Numbered from the stretch's first letter, positions 40,601 to 50,144 are shown. The stretch is 64,000 nucleotides of DNA from Mesorhizobium sp. M1D.F.Ca.ET.043.01.1.1 (GCF_003952385.1 NZ_CP034444.1:2914001-2978000); one strand, 5' to 3'. Numbers and translations are program-made. Notes: generated from the letters alone by a model not told the origin.

Positions 40601-41104
40601 CACCATGGTGTCGACGAACAGGAATTCGGTGGCGTGCGCGTTGGTCGAGGATTCGGCCATGTGGTCGTCGCCCATCAGGGCGAGAACGCCGCCGTTTCTC
40701 GACGAGCCGGCAAGGTTGGCGTGGCGGAACACGTCGCCGGAGCGGTCGACGCCCGGCCCCTTGCCGTACCAGACCGCAAAGACGCCGTCATGCGTGCCTT
40801 CGCCGAGCAGCTCGGTCTGCTGCGAACCCCAGCAGGCGGTGGCGGCGAGCTCCTCGTTGAGGCCCGGCTGGAAGACGATGTCGGCCTGGGCAAGCTGCCG
40901 CTTCGCTCTCCACAGCTGCATGTCGAGGCCGCCGAGCGGCGAGCCGCGATAGCCCGAGACGAAGCCGGCGGTGTTGAGGCCGGCGCGGCGGTCGCGCTCG
41001 CGCTGCATAAGAAGCATGCGCACGACGGCCTGCGCCCCGGACAGGAAAACGCGCTCCTTGCCAAGGTCGAACTTGTCGTCGAGCGCGACGTCATGCAGCG
41101 TCAT
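37631..41104 (-). CDS. Indolepyruvate ferredoxin oxidoreductase, single-chain fused form
   Basis: 1157 residues from ATG 41104 with AGAGGA upstream; 40 further upstream codons are not family-like. The order is TPP/alpha-type domain, then a double [4Fe-4S]-type cysteine region (CEGCGDCGVQSNC, later CNKDFSCINGFC), then the gamma-type domain (GVGGTGVVTIGAVLGMAAHLEGKG). Archaea use separate IorA/IorB; many proteobacteria have this fusion. Oxidises aryl 2-oxo acids such as indolepyruvate to acyl-CoA, reducing ferredoxin. Single gene. Confidence 0.95.
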   Translation of the reverse strand: MTLHDVALDDKFDLGKERVFLSGAQAVVRMLLMQRERDRRAGLNTAGFVSGYRGSPLGGLDMQLWRAKRQLAQADIVFQPGLNEELAATACWGSQQTELLGEGTHDGVFAVWYGKGPGVDRSGDVFRHANLAGSSRNGGVLALMGDDHMAESSTNAHATEFLFVDTMVPILNPAGVQEIIDYGLYGFAMSRFAGTWAAIKCVKDNIESTASVDASIERLGIVIPDFDMPPGGLNIRHEIDMLGQEERLHEHKRAAASAFIQANGLNRVVYSGGRNPKLGIITIGKSYLDVRQALEDIGIDEKAANRIGIRLFKVGCPWPLDYQHIADFARGLDTIVVVEEKRSLIEVQLRENLYGSAIQPAIVGKKDERGDWLFPAKGALDPNEIAIALGERILRTIGPSEEIAARVAKLRQFQAMLADTVDIGSRTPFFCSGCPHNSSTKVPEGSLAAAGIGCHFMALWMDRNTVGFTAMGGEGAQWVGQAPFSRRDHIFQNLGDGTYNHSGLLAIRFALSSDANITYKILYNDAVAMTGGQPHEGGLTVDMIARQVRAEGVERIAVVTDEPDKYVGKADFPAGATIHHRDDLDLVQRELRGVKGISVLFYDQTCAAEKRRRRKRGTFPDPDKRVFINELVCEGCGDCGVQSNCVSIQPVETEFGRKRRIDQSSCNKDFSCINGFCPSFVTVHGGKIRKAEGIAGKSDPLDGVPEPIEFPLGAEGWAAIIDGVGGTGVVTIGAVLGMAAHLEGKGCGMIDMAGLAQKGGSVFTHVRIAPTPEDIHAIRVSAGKADLVLGCDLVVSGAKKVLAAVREGHTMFLANTAEIMPGEFTRSADFSLPVERLKKAIRAAAGDDKAHFFDATRTATALFGNSLGANMFMLGFAFQHGGLPLSAEAVEKAIELNGEAVAMNIAAFRWGRRAAHQPDFVRGLVGRTGKPASAPAETLDDIIARRVAFLTAYQNAAYGKRYAGRIAALRAAEAKALPGSTAVTEAAAKNLFKLMAIKDEYEVARLYTDGAFAADLARQFQSYERLEFHLAPPILGRRGNDGRPRKSGFGPWMMKAFRLLAAMKGLRGTLFDVFGRTAERRAERQLLAQYEADLDLIATALAPGRIDAAAALASVPALVRGYGHVRQASAARAAEERSRLLQRLSEAAPVPVLSAAE

Positions 41105-41308
41105 CAGGCATTTCCTCTGCGGAGGCACGCCTGAGGCGGCCAACGTCGGAGTGGGAGGCCGCAGTCTTTCTTCCCTTGCGGGAGAGGTCAAACAAAATCG
41201 CAGAGGCCAGAGCCGACGCAACAAACGGTCCGATTGGGAGCGGCCGGCGCATTCAAGACCATGCTAAAAGCCTTACCGCGCACGAAAATTTCGAGCGGCC
41301 GGCGCGCT

Positions 41309-41836
41309 TCACACGGCCTTGGAGCAATCCGGCTTGGGCGCATCGGGCAGCTTGCCGTCGGGATGACCGGCAAGGTCCGGGTTGAGCTCGTAATTCGGGC
41401 CGATCACCAGCGGCCGGTCCGGCAGCATGGTCTGGTCCTCCGACGAGGTCATCGTCGTGTCGATGCTCTGGAGCAGTGTGCCGCTGGAATCCTCGATGCG
41501 GATCGAGACAGAATAGGGCTTGTCCTTGACGACGCAGGTGAGCGGCGGGCTGGTCAGGGTGATGTGCGGAAGCTTTGGCCAGATCTTCTGGTTGACGACG
41601 ATCGGATCGCCGCCGGCCGGATTCTGGAAATTGACCACGGCAACCTGTCCCTCGCCCATGGGCCGCAGCGGCCTCAGCGTGATGACGTAGGTGGCGATGC
41701 CGAGCCGGTAGTTGAATTCGAACAGCTTGCCGGAAATGGCGAAGAGCTGCTCCTTGCCGGTATCGCGGCAGGCTCCGAGCACCGTGGCGGCGATCAGCGC
41801 CGCACCGAGAGCGATCGAACGGAATTTTCTAGGCAT
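41309..41836 (-). CDS. Putative lipoprotein, function unknown
   Basis: 175 residues from ATG 41836, which overlaps the end of the CGNR-regulator gene by 8 bp; the longer frame upstream is a shadow. N-terminus MPRKFRSIALGAALIAATVLGACRDTG is a lipoprotein signal with lipobox LGAC. The mature part is mostly strand-like (YVITLRPLRPMGEGQVAVVNFQNPAGGDPIVVNQKIW). No domain recognised. Coupled to a transcription regulator, unusual for an envelope lipoprotein. Confidence 0.75.
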   Translation of the reverse strand: MPRKFRSIALGAALIAATVLGACRDTGKEQLFAISGKLFEFNYRLGIATYVITLRPLRPMGEGQVAVVNFQNPAGGDPIVVNQKIWPKLPHITLTSPPLTCVVKDKPYSVSIRIEDSSGTLLQSIDTTMTSSEDQTMLPDRPLVIGPNYELNPDLAGHPDGKLPDAPKPDCSKAV

Positions 41837-42437
41837 TGGTGACCTCCCTGGCCGCCGTGCGGCGGCGGTAGTAGCGGTTCGCCTTCTGGCGATTGCCGCA
41901 GACGGCCATGTCGCACCAGAGGCGACTGGAGTTGCGGCTGCGGTCGACGAAGAGCCAGCTGCAATTCGGACAGATCCTGAGCCGCGCAACAGTTTCGTCG
42001 CGCAACAGCGAAAGCGCCGAGACGGCCAAAGCCGCCTCGAAGGCGATCGGCGTCGCCGGATCGCCGAACGGCCGACCCGGCGCAGCGATTTCTGTGCTGC
42101 TGCCGGAGAGGCCGCCGGCGCAGGCCGTCAGGAAATCCGGAAGATGGGCGGCGGCGATCGCGCCTTTCGCAATGGCGTGGCGGAACAGGCGGTCGGTCGC
42201 CTCGCGGATCGACAGCACGACCGGGGCGATGCCGCCCGGTTCCGGCGCCTCCAGCCGCCGGCCGCCGAGCTCGGCGGCGCGGAAGCCGCTCGCCGCCTCG
42301 GCAAAGCGGGCGATCTCGGCCGGATCGTCGAAACGGTCGAACGTCCTTTCCGGATCGTTGCGCAGCACGACGGTGTTCGCCGTATCGAGCGCAAGGATGC
42401 CGCCGGTGAAGCGGTGCGGGGTCCAGGATACCGTCAT
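41829..42437 (-). CDS. CGNR zinc-finger (ABATE domain) regulator
   Basis: 202 residues. N-terminal ABATE domain (FTGGILALDTANTVVLR...DRFDDPAEIARFAEA) and C-terminal zf-CGNR: LRICPNCSWLFVDRSRNSSRLWCDMAVCGNRQKANRYYRRR. Known: a stress-linked putative DNA-binding family; the ligand of ABATE is unknown. Its own gene diverges from livH. Overlaps the lipoprotein start, so both are probably co-transcribed. Confidence 0.92.
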   Translation of the reverse strand: MTVSWTPHRFTGGILALDTANTVVLRNDPERTFDRFDDPAEIARFAEAASGFRAAELGGRRLEAPEPGGIAPVVLSIREATDRLFRHAIAKGAIAAAHLPDFLTACAGGLSGSSTEIAAPGRPFGDPATPIAFEAALAVSALSLLRDETVARLRICPNCSWLFVDRSRNSSRLWCDMAVCGNRQKANRYYRRRTAAREVTNA

Positions 42438-42530
42438 GCCAGAAATCTAACCGATAAAACGTATTTGACAAGTTAGATTCCGGGTGCAACCTTCCCAACG
42501 GGCCCAGGTCGCACGGCCCGGGGATGCTCG

Positions 42531-43436
42531 ATGCTCTATTTCTATCAGCAGGTGCTCAACGGGCTGCATTCCGGCGCGCTCTATGCGCTGCTCGCCTTCG
42601 GCTATGTGCTGACCAACGGCATCCTGCACCGCACCAACCTTGCCTATGGCGCGCTGTTCGCCTTTTGCGGCCACACCATGATCCTGGCCGCCGCCTTCGG
42701 CTACCAAGCGCTGTGGCTGACGCTCGCCGCCTCGGTCGCGCTCGGCATCGTCGCCGCCCTGCTTTATGCTGTGCTCGTCAGCCAGGCGCTGTCGCGAAGC
42801 GTGTTCGAGAGGCTGGCGGACCGGTCGCCCAATGCCATCGTGGTGACGACCCTCGGCATCCTGCTGTTCCTGTCGGAAGCAAGCCGTATCGCCGCCGACA
42901 CCCATGATCTGTGGCTGCCGCCGATGCTCGCCCAACCCGTCATCTTCGCCCAGGGCGCCAGCTTCAAGGTGACGCTCACGGTCATCCAGCTTATGGACTG
43001 CGCGGCGGTGGTGGCGGTGGTGGCGCTGGCGGCCTGGACGTTTTCGCATTCGCGCTTCGGCCGCGCCTGGCGTGCCGTGTCCGACGATCCGAAGGCGGCG
43101 GCGATGTGCGGCATCGACGTGCGCGCCGTGTTCCGCCGCGCGGTGCTCTATAGCGGGTTCTGCGCGGCTTTTGCCGGCGTGCTCGCCGGCCTCTATTACG
43201 GCAACATCAGCTTCGGCACCGGCCTCGTCTATGGCCTCAAGATCCTGTTCGTGACGGCTGTCGGCGGCTACATGTCGCCGCTCAAGGCGGCCCTTGGCGC
43301 CGCAGCCTTCGGCATGGCCGAATCGCTCTGGGCCGGCTATTTCCCGATCGAATGGCGCGATGGCTGGATCTATCTCTTCCTCGTCGCCATGCTGGTGCTG
43401 ATCGGCGCCGGCCGCGACCAGTCCAAGGTCGCCTGA
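42531..43436 (+). CDS. Branched-chain amino-acid ABC transporter permease (LivH family), orphan
   Basis: 301 residues, eight or so membrane helices. GLHSGALYALLAFGYVLTNGILHRTNLAYGALFAF matches the LivH start, and the EAA-like part is FRRAVLYSGFCAAFAGVLAGLYYG. LivM, LivG/F and a binding protein are absent around it, so it must work with subunits coded elsewhere or be unused. Lies between the CGNR regulator (divergent) and the TRAP genes. Confidence 0.88.
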   Translation: MLYFYQQVLNGLHSGALYALLAFGYVLTNGILHRTNLAYGALFAFCGHTMILAAAFGYQALWLTLAASVALGIVAALLYAVLVSQALSRSVFERLADRSPNAIVVTTLGILLFLSEASRIAADTHDLWLPPMLAQPVIFAQGASFKVTLTVIQLMDCAAVVAVVALAAWTFSHSRFGRAWRAVSDDPKAAAMCGIDVRAVFRRAVLYSGFCAAFAGVLAGLYYGNISFGTGLVYGLKILFVTAVGGYMSPLKAALGAAAFGMAESLWAGYFPIEWRDGWIYLFLVAMLVLIGAGRDQSKVA

Positions 43437-43611
43437 ATCCCATAGACTTTGGTTGCATGACCCGCGGTGAGCTGGCGGCTTTCCACCGCCGCCGCCGTTT
43501 GTCGCGCCCCGTCATGTTGACCTATCGGACCACGCACTGCATACCCTTGGGCCAAGCGGTGCGACACCGGATGGGGGAATCGGGCGCGCCGCATGATCAG
43601 GGAGGACATGC

Positions 43612-44217
43612 ATGGCAGGGCTGCTCGCTCTATCCAGGACGATCGACCGCATCAATGAGTTCATCGGCCGCTGGGTCTCATGGCTGATCCTGCTGGCGAT
43701 CCTTGTGAGCGCCGGCAACGCCGTCATCCGCAAGACGTTCGACATCTCCTCCAATGCCTGGCTCGAACTGCAGTGGTACCTGTTCGGCGCCGCCTTCATG
43801 CTGGCGGCCGCCTACACTCTGAAGCAGAACGACCATATCCGCATCGACATCGTCTACGGCATGTTTTCCCGCCGCGTGCAGCACTGGATCGACCTTCTCG
43901 GCCACCTCCTCTTCCTGATGCCGTTCGTGGTGCTGATGGTGATCTATTTCGTGCCTTACGTGTCGCTATCCTTCCGCAGCGGCGAGATGTCGACCAATGC
44001 CGGCGGGCTTATCGTATGGCCGGCAAAGGCAATCCTGCTCACCGGCTTCTTCCTGCTGGCCATCCAGGGCGTCTCCGAAATCATCAAGAAGATCGCCATC
44101 ATGAGCGGCCATATGGACGATCCCAACCCCTTCATATCGGCGCATGACCAGGCAAAGCTCGAGGCCGAGGCGCTGGCCGAGGAAGCCAAGGCCCTTTCCG
44201 GCGAGGTGCGCTCGTGA
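43612..44217 (+). CDS. takQ: TRAP transporter small permease (TakQ/DctQ)
   Basis: 201 residues with four membrane helices (WVSWLILLAILVSAGNAVIRKTFDI, WYLFGAAFMLAAAYTLKQNDHIRID, DLLGHLLFLMPFVVLMVIYFVPYV, IVWPAKAILLTGFFLLAIQGVSEI), the DctQ fold. The C-terminus is a Glu/Ala-rich helix. Its stop overlaps the DctM start (GTGA). Partners: the large permease that follows and the binding protein at 47127-48233. Confidence 0.93.
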   Translation: MAGLLALSRTIDRINEFIGRWVSWLILLAILVSAGNAVIRKTFDISSNAWLELQWYLFGAAFMLAAAYTLKQNDHIRIDIVYGMFSRRVQHWIDLLGHLLFLMPFVVLMVIYFVPYVSLSFRSGEMSTNAGGLIVWPAKAILLTGFFLLAIQGVSEIIKKIAIMSGHMDDPNPFISAHDQAKLEAEALAEEAKALSGEVRS

Positions 44218-46010
44218 TCGAATTCATCGCGCAGAACATGGCGCCGATCATGTTCGCCTCGCTGATCATCTTCCTTTTGATCGGCTACCCCGTCGCCTTC
44301 TCGCTCGCCGCGAACGGCCTGTTGTTCTTCTTCATCGGCGTGCTCCTGTCGCCGTATTCGGGGGGATCGATCAACCTCGCCTGGCCGCTGCTGCATGCGC
44401 TGCCGGACAATTTCTACGGCACCAGGGTGATGTCGAACGACACGCTGCTGGCCATTCCGTTCTTCACATTCATGGGCATTGTTCTCGAACGATCCGGCAT
44501 GGCCGAGGACCTGCTCGACACGGTTGGACAGCTCTTCGGCCCGATCCGCGGCGGGCTCGCCTATGCGGTGATCTTCGTCGGCGCGCTGCTTGCCGCGACG
44601 ACTGGCGTGGTGGCGGCTTCCGTTATCGCCATGGGGCTGATCTCGCTGCCGATCATGCTGCGCTACGGCTACGACCGGCGCCTCGCCTCGGGCGTGATCG
44701 CGGCTTCCGGCACGCTGGCCCAGATCATCCCGCCCTCGCTGGTGCTGATCGTGCTGGCAGACCAGCTCGGCCGCTCGGTGGGCGACATGTATGCGGGCGC
44801 GCTGATCCCCGGACTGGTGCTCACCGGCATCTACATGCTCTACATTCTGATCACGTCGATCATCCGGCCGAACGCGATGCCGGCATTGCCGCTCGAAGCC
44901 CGCACGCTCGGCCGCGGCGTGATCTCGCTGATCGTGGCGCTGCTGGCTACGGGTGCGATATCCTATGCCGCCTACCGCTATCTCGAACCTGCCCATGGCG
45001 ACAATGCCGACATCCTCGGCGCCGCCGTCGGCGTGATCGTCATCTACATCGTGGCGATCGCCGACCAGCGGCTCGGGATCAACGTCATGTCCAAGCTGGC
45101 GCAGCAGGTGGTGATCGTGCTGATCCCGCCGCTGGCGCTGATCTTCCTGGTGCTCGGCACCATCTTCCTCGGCATCGCCACGCCGACCGAAGGCGGCGCG
45201 ATGGGTTCGGTCGGCGCACTGATCATGGCCGCGGCAAAGGGGCGGCTGTCGTTCGACGTCATCAAGCAGGCGCTCGCCTCGACGACCAGACTCTCCTCCT
45301 TCGTGCTGTTCATCCTGATCGGCGCGCGGGTCTTCTCGCTCACCTTCTACGGCGTCAACGGCCATATCTGGGTCGAGCATCTCCTGGTCTCGTTGCCGGG
45401 CGGCGAGACCGGCTTCCTGATCGGGGTCAACATCCTGGTCTTCCTGCTCGCCTTCTTTCTCGATTTCTTCGAGCTCGCCTTCATCATCGTGCCGCTCCTG
45501 GCGCCGGCCGCCGACAAGCTCGGCATCGACCTGATCTGGTTCGGCGTGCTGCTCGGCGTCAACATGCAGACCAGCTTCATGCATCCGCCCTTCGGCTTCG
45601 CGCTGTTCTACTTGCGCTCGGTCGCGGCGCGCGTGCCCTATCTCGACCGCATCACCGGCAAGCAGATCGCGCCGGTCACCACCGGCCAGATCTACTGGGG
45701 CGCCGTGCCCTTCGTCTGCATCCAGGTGATCATGATCGCGCTGACCATCGCCTTCCCGCAAATGGTGATGCGCTACAAGGGCGCCGCCGTCGAGCCCAGC
45801 ACGATAGACCTGAAGCTGCCGGAGATGCCGGGACTGGCGCCGCTCGGCACGCCGCCGGCCGACAATGGTGCGGCGCCCGCCAATGGCGGCGCCGCACCGG
45901 CTGCACCCGGCACGACGGACCTGTCGCAGCCGCCGAATTTCGGCGACACGGCGCCAGCCAAGCCGGCCGCGCCGGCGCCCGATCTTTCGAAGCCGCCGAG
46001 CTTCAATTGA
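44214..46010 (+). CDS. takM: TRAP transporter large permease (TakM/DctM), with Pro/Ala-rich tail
   Basis: 598 residues, GTG start in the 4-bp overlap with the small permease. About 12-14 membrane helices (FTFMGIVLERSGMAEDLL, GLISLPIMLRYGYDRRLASGVIAASGTLAQIIPPSLVLIV, FIIVPLLAPAADKLGIDLIWFGVLLGVNMQTSFMHPPFGFALFYLRSVA). An insertion of roughly 70 residues in the middle adds helices. The last ~65 residues (LGTPPADNGAAPANGGAAPAAPG...) are low-complexity Pro/Ala/Gly, not part of the transport domain. Na+-driven uptake of keto acids by family type. Confidence 0.93.
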   Translation: MIEFIAQNMAPIMFASLIIFLLIGYPVAFSLAANGLLFFFIGVLLSPYSGGSINLAWPLLHALPDNFYGTRVMSNDTLLAIPFFTFMGIVLERSGMAEDLLDTVGQLFGPIRGGLAYAVIFVGALLAATTGVVAASVIAMGLISLPIMLRYGYDRRLASGVIAASGTLAQIIPPSLVLIVLADQLGRSVGDMYAGALIPGLVLTGIYMLYILITSIIRPNAMPALPLEARTLGRGVISLIVALLATGAISYAAYRYLEPAHGDNADILGAAVGVIVIYIVAIADQRLGINVMSKLAQQVVIVLIPPLALIFLVLGTIFLGIATPTEGGAMGSVGALIMAAAKGRLSFDVIKQALASTTRLSSFVLFILIGARVFSLTFYGVNGHIWVEHLLVSLPGGETGFLIGVNILVFLLAFFLDFFELAFIIVPLLAPAADKLGIDLIWFGVLLGVNMQTSFMHPPFGFALFYLRSVAARVPYLDRITGKQIAPVTTGQIYWGAVPFVCIQVIMIALTIAFPQMVMRYKGAAVEPSTIDLKLPEMPGLAPLGTPPADNGAAPANGGAAPAAPGTTDLSQPPNFGDTAPAKPAAPAPDLSKPPSFN

Positions 46011-46022
46011 GGTGACCGCGCC

Positions 46023-47048
46023 ATGAAAGCAGTCCGGCTGGAAGCAATCGGCGGCATCGCGCTTCGCGATGTCGCCAAACCCGCGCCGGGTCCGGAAGAC
46101 GTTCTCGTGCGGATCGAGGCCTGCGGCGTCTGCGGCACCGACCGCCACCTGTTCCATGGCGAGTTCCCGTCAAAGCCGCCGGTCACGCTCGGCCACGAAT
46201 TCTGCGGCATCGTCGAGGCGGTCGGCGAGGCCGTCGCCGATATCGCCGTCGGCGACCGCGTCACAGGCGACCCCAATATTTCCTGCGGGCGCTGCAGCCA
46301 CTGCCGCGCCGGCCGCGTCAATTTGTGCAGCAACCTCAGGGCCATCGGCATCCATCGGGACGGCGGTTTCGCCGACTATGTCGTGATGCCGCAAAGCCAG
46401 GCCTTCCTGCTGCCCGCCGATCTCAAGCCGACGCATGGCGCCTTCTGCGAGCCGCTGGCCTGCTGCCTGCATGGCATCGATCTCGCCGCCATCAGACCCG
46501 GCGCCTCGGTGGTGGTGCTGGGCGGCGGCGTCATCGGCCTGCTCACGGTGCAGCTGGCGAAGCTCGCGGGCGCGGCGACCATCATCCTGTCGACCAGGCA
46601 GGCCTCGCGCCGGGCGCTGGCCGAAGAGCTCGGCGCTACGGCCACGGTCGATCCCAGCGCCGTCGATCCCATCGAGGCCATCGCCGGAAAGGCCGGCCTG
46701 GTGCCGGGCGGCGTCGACGTGGTGCTCGAATGCGCGGGCGTCCCGGACACCGTCGAGCAATCGATGCGGCTGGCCAAGTCCGGCGGTACGGTGGTGATCG
46801 TCGGCGTGATGCCGCAAGGGCAGAAGGTGGCCTTCGAGCCGTTCGACGTCCTGTTCCGCGAGCTGAAGGTTCTCGGTTCCTTCATCAACCCCTTCACGCA
46901 TCGCCGCGCCGCCGACCTTGTCGCATCGGGCGCGATCGAAATCGACAAGCTGATTTCGAGGCAAGTGCCCCTAGAAGAGGCGTCGCGCGTGATCTCGAAT
47001 CCGGCGGCTCCCGGTGAGGTCAAGGTGCTGGTCGTGCCGAACGGCTGA
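46023..47048 (+). CDS. Zinc-dependent medium-chain alcohol/polyol dehydrogenase
   Basis: 341 residues. Catalytic zinc site CGVCGTDRHLF and GHEFCG; structural zinc CGRCSHCRAGRVNLC; NAD site VVVLGGGVIGLLTVQLAKLAGA. Sorbitol/threonine dehydrogenase-like. It lies 12 bp below the TRAP large permease on the same strand and so belongs to the same operon. The probable role is oxidation of an alcohol that yields or uses a keto acid taken up by this transporter; substrate not known. Confidence 0.92.
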   Translation: MKAVRLEAIGGIALRDVAKPAPGPEDVLVRIEACGVCGTDRHLFHGEFPSKPPVTLGHEFCGIVEAVGEAVADIAVGDRVTGDPNISCGRCSHCRAGRVNLCSNLRAIGIHRDGGFADYVVMPQSQAFLLPADLKPTHGAFCEPLACCLHGIDLAAIRPGASVVVLGGGVIGLLTVQLAKLAGAATIILSTRQASRRALAEELGATATVDPSAVDPIEAIAGKAGLVPGGVDVVLECAGVPDTVEQSMRLAKSGGTVVIVGVMPQGQKVAFEPFDVLFRELKVLGSFINPFTHRRAADLVASGAIEIDKLISRQVPLEEASRVISNPAAPGEVKVLVVPNG

Positions 47049-47076
47049 AGCAGCGTCCGCTACCGGCGCAAACGAA

Positions 47077-47102
47077 GAGACCCCGGACAAGCCGGGGTCT
47101 CC
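47077..47102. terminator. Hairpin between converging ADH and TakP genes
   Basis: GAGACCCCGG / CCGGGGTCTC with a short loop; no T-run follows on the + strand (CCCAG). It may act as a weak bidirectional terminator or protect 3' ends. Confidence 0.5.
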
Positions 47103-47126
47103 CAGATCGAACTTCGATGAAAACGC

Positions 47127-48482
<1,356 letters not shown>

Positions 48483-48485
48483 TCA

Positions 48486-49277
48486 ATGGAAACCGTATCC
48501 AAAATGCAGCAGCCGCTCGTTGCCGTCTCGACAGATGTCCGCCAGTTCGACAACTACACCTGGCACGCCGCGCCGCAGCAATATATCGAGGCGGCGATCG
48601 CCGGCGCCGGCGTGTTCCCGCTGCTGGTGCCGTCCTTCGGCGACCGGCTGGATTTCGACGAACTGCTGTCCTCGGTCGACGGCGTCATGGTCACGGGTTC
48701 GAAATCCAATGTGCATCCTGTGCTCTATGGCGGCGATGCCAGCGAGGCCAACGGCCCCTACGATCCGGCGCGCGACTCGACCACGCTGCCGCTGATCCGC
48801 AAGGCGATCGAGCGCGGCGTGCCGCTGCTCGCCATCTGCCGCGGCATCCAGGAACTCAACGTGGCGCTGGGCGGCACGCTGGGCACCGAGATCCAGGAGC
48901 GCGAGGGCTCGCTCGATCACCGCGCGCCGGTGAGCGACAATCAGGACGAGCGTTTCGGCATCCACCAGACGATTTCGATCAAGCCCGGTAGCTGCCTCGC
49001 CGGCGTGTTCGGCGCCGGCGAGATCAAGGTCAATTCGCTGCATCGCCAGGCGATCGACCGGCTCGGATCGAAACTGCAGGTCGAGGCGGTCGCCACCGAC
49101 GGCACGATCGAGGCGGTCTCGGTGAAGGATGCCCGCGCTTTTGCAGTCGGCGTCCAATGGCACCCGGAATATTGGGTGAAATCGGACAGCAACTCAGCCA
49201 AGATCTTCCGCGCCTTCGGCGATGCCGTGCGCCTGCACGCGGCGGCAAAAAGCGGCGCCCGCGCCGCAGCGGAATAG
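48486..49277 (+). CDS. Class I glutamine-amidotransferase-like hydrolase, gamma-glutamyl-GABA hydrolase (PuuD) type
   Basis: 263 residues from ATG 48486; ATG 48504 (MQQPLVAV) is also possible, and neither has a good ribosome-binding site. VMVTGSKSNVHP, the nucleophile loop LLAICRGIQELNVALGG (Cys), RFGIHQTISI and VQWHPEYW (His-x-Glu) are present. PuuD frees GABA from gamma-glutamyl-GABA in putrescine breakdown. A PuuA-like synthetase is 10 kb away (59846-61252), but these two are not in one operon. Confidence 0.85.
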   Translation: METVSKMQQPLVAVSTDVRQFDNYTWHAAPQQYIEAAIAGAGVFPLLVPSFGDRLDFDELLSSVDGVMVTGSKSNVHPVLYGGDASEANGPYDPARDSTTLPLIRKAIERGVPLLAICRGIQELNVALGGTLGTEIQEREGSLDHRAPVSDNQDERFGIHQTISIKPGSCLAGVFGAGEIKVNSLHRQAIDRLGSKLQVEAVATDGTIEAVSVKDARAFAVGVQWHPEYWVKSDSNSAKIFRAFGDAVRLHAAAKSGARAAAE

Positions 49278-49320
49278 ACGATAGCGGCGCCCCCGGCGCC
49301 GCCTTCGCAATCAGCCGATA

Positions 49321-49551
49321 TCAGAACTTGTAGCTGAAGCCCACGCGGACAGCTTGTGTTGTCACGTCGGTCGGATAGAGGAAGGTGCCGTCGGTCGCCG
49401 GATTGTCGGTGAACTTGCCGAAATCGCTGTAGCGATATTCGACACGCGTCGTCCAATTCTGCGTGAATGCGTATTCAACGCCGGCGCCCAGTGTCCATCC
49501 CGCTTTTGTATGGGACGAACTGTCCGTCGTGACGCCGTCGTTCGGGCACTT
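49321..49551 (-). pseudogene. 3' fragment of an Omp25/Omp31-family outer-membrane beta-barrel gene
   Basis: In this minus-strand frame the sequence reads WTLGAGVEYAFTQNWTTRVEY and RYSDFGKF...TQAVRVGFSYKF followed by TGA (49323-49321). This is the characteristic last two or three strands of Omp25/31-type porin-like proteins, with the terminal Phe. Upstream of about 49545 the frame loses similarity and there is no start codon with a signal peptide. I take it as the truncated remnant of an outer-membrane protein gene. Confidence 0.75.
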
Positions 49552-49599
49552 GGAGGATATTTTCCTACCTGAAGTTGCAGAAAGATCACGGCTTGACGG

Positions 49600-50079
49600 T
49601 TAGTTGTCGTTGCTCAGGGCCAGCAGCGGCGCGACAGGTGCGTAGGATTCGTAGCCGTCGCCATCGGCGACGCTGAAAGTGACGATCGGGTCGATGCCGT
49701 TCTCGCTGAAAGCCACCGTGCCGTCGGCCTGCTCGCGCCAGAACTTCGCGCGCTCGATGCCGGGCAGAAGCTTGCGGCAGTTCGTAGCGACGGAGAGTAG
49801 CGACACGCCGTGCGACACCTCGGCGCCGCGCCTGACAGCGCAGGCCGCTTCATCGCCATTGGCCGTCAGACGAAAGCTGTCGGATGATGTTGTCTCGCTG
49901 GCGATGCTTTCGCCGCTGCCGCCATGGAAGAGCTGGACGCCGCCGGCCAGCGCGGCAACCGCCATGCACATGTAAAGGACCTTCACGCCGTCTCTCCGTA
50001 GCTTCGAAACGCGCGCTGGCGCTTCGGAATTTACCCCCATGCCCAAGGCCTGAACCGCACGCGGCTTCGATTCATGCAT
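49600..50079 (-). CDS. AprI/Inh-like metalloprotease-inhibitor family protein
   Basis: 159 residues from ATG 50079, or 146 from ATG 50040 (MGVNSEAP). Membrane/signal segment VKVLYMCMAVAALAGGVQLFHGG, then FRLTANGDEAACAVRRG...LSVATNCRKLLPGIERAKFWREQADGTVAFSENGIDPIVTFS. The pattern of the Inh fold is two cysteines, ...W...DG.l.l...G. Known members inhibit serralysin-type proteases in the periplasm. No such protease gene is nearby. The upstream palindrome overlaps the first start, favouring the second. Confidence 0.6.
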   Translation of the reverse strand: MHESKPRAVQALGMGVNSEAPARVSKLRRDGVKVLYMCMAVAALAGGVQLFHGGSGESIASETTSSDSFRLTANGDEAACAVRRGAEVSHGVSLLSVATNCRKLLPGIERAKFWREQADGTVAFSENGIDPIVTFSVADGDGYESYAPVAPLLALSNDN

Positions 50080-50093
50080 AACGAAGTATGCAT
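50074..50093. promoter_or_regulatory. 7-bp palindrome ATGCATA-N6-TATGCAT
   Basis: ATGCATA (50074-50080) and TATGCAT (50087-50093) are perfect inverted arms 6 bp apart. They overlap the first possible ATG of the inhibitor-like gene. Likely an operator, which argues for the later start at 50040. Confidence 0.4.
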
Positions 50094-50118
50094 AGTGTTT
50101 CCAAAGCGTTAAGCGCGC

Positions 50119-50144
50119 GTTAAACAGTTAAGTTAAACAGTTAA
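50119..50144. repeat. Tandem 13-bp direct repeat (GTTAAACAGTTAA, two copies)
   Basis: Two exact adjacent copies, 50119-50131 and 50132-50144, lie between the 2-hydroxyacid dehydrogenase stop and the palindrome above. They may be regulator half-sites. Confidence 0.8.

Noticed and set aside
37622..41134. 1170-codon frame opposite the indolepyruvate oxidoreductase
   Set aside because: Codon-bias shadow; the sense strand has TPP and Fe-S motifs over the same length.
43956..46157. 733-codon His/Asp/Gln-rich frame opposite the TRAP permease
   Set aside because: Composition is typical of an antisense frame to membrane-protein codons; no start site or domain.
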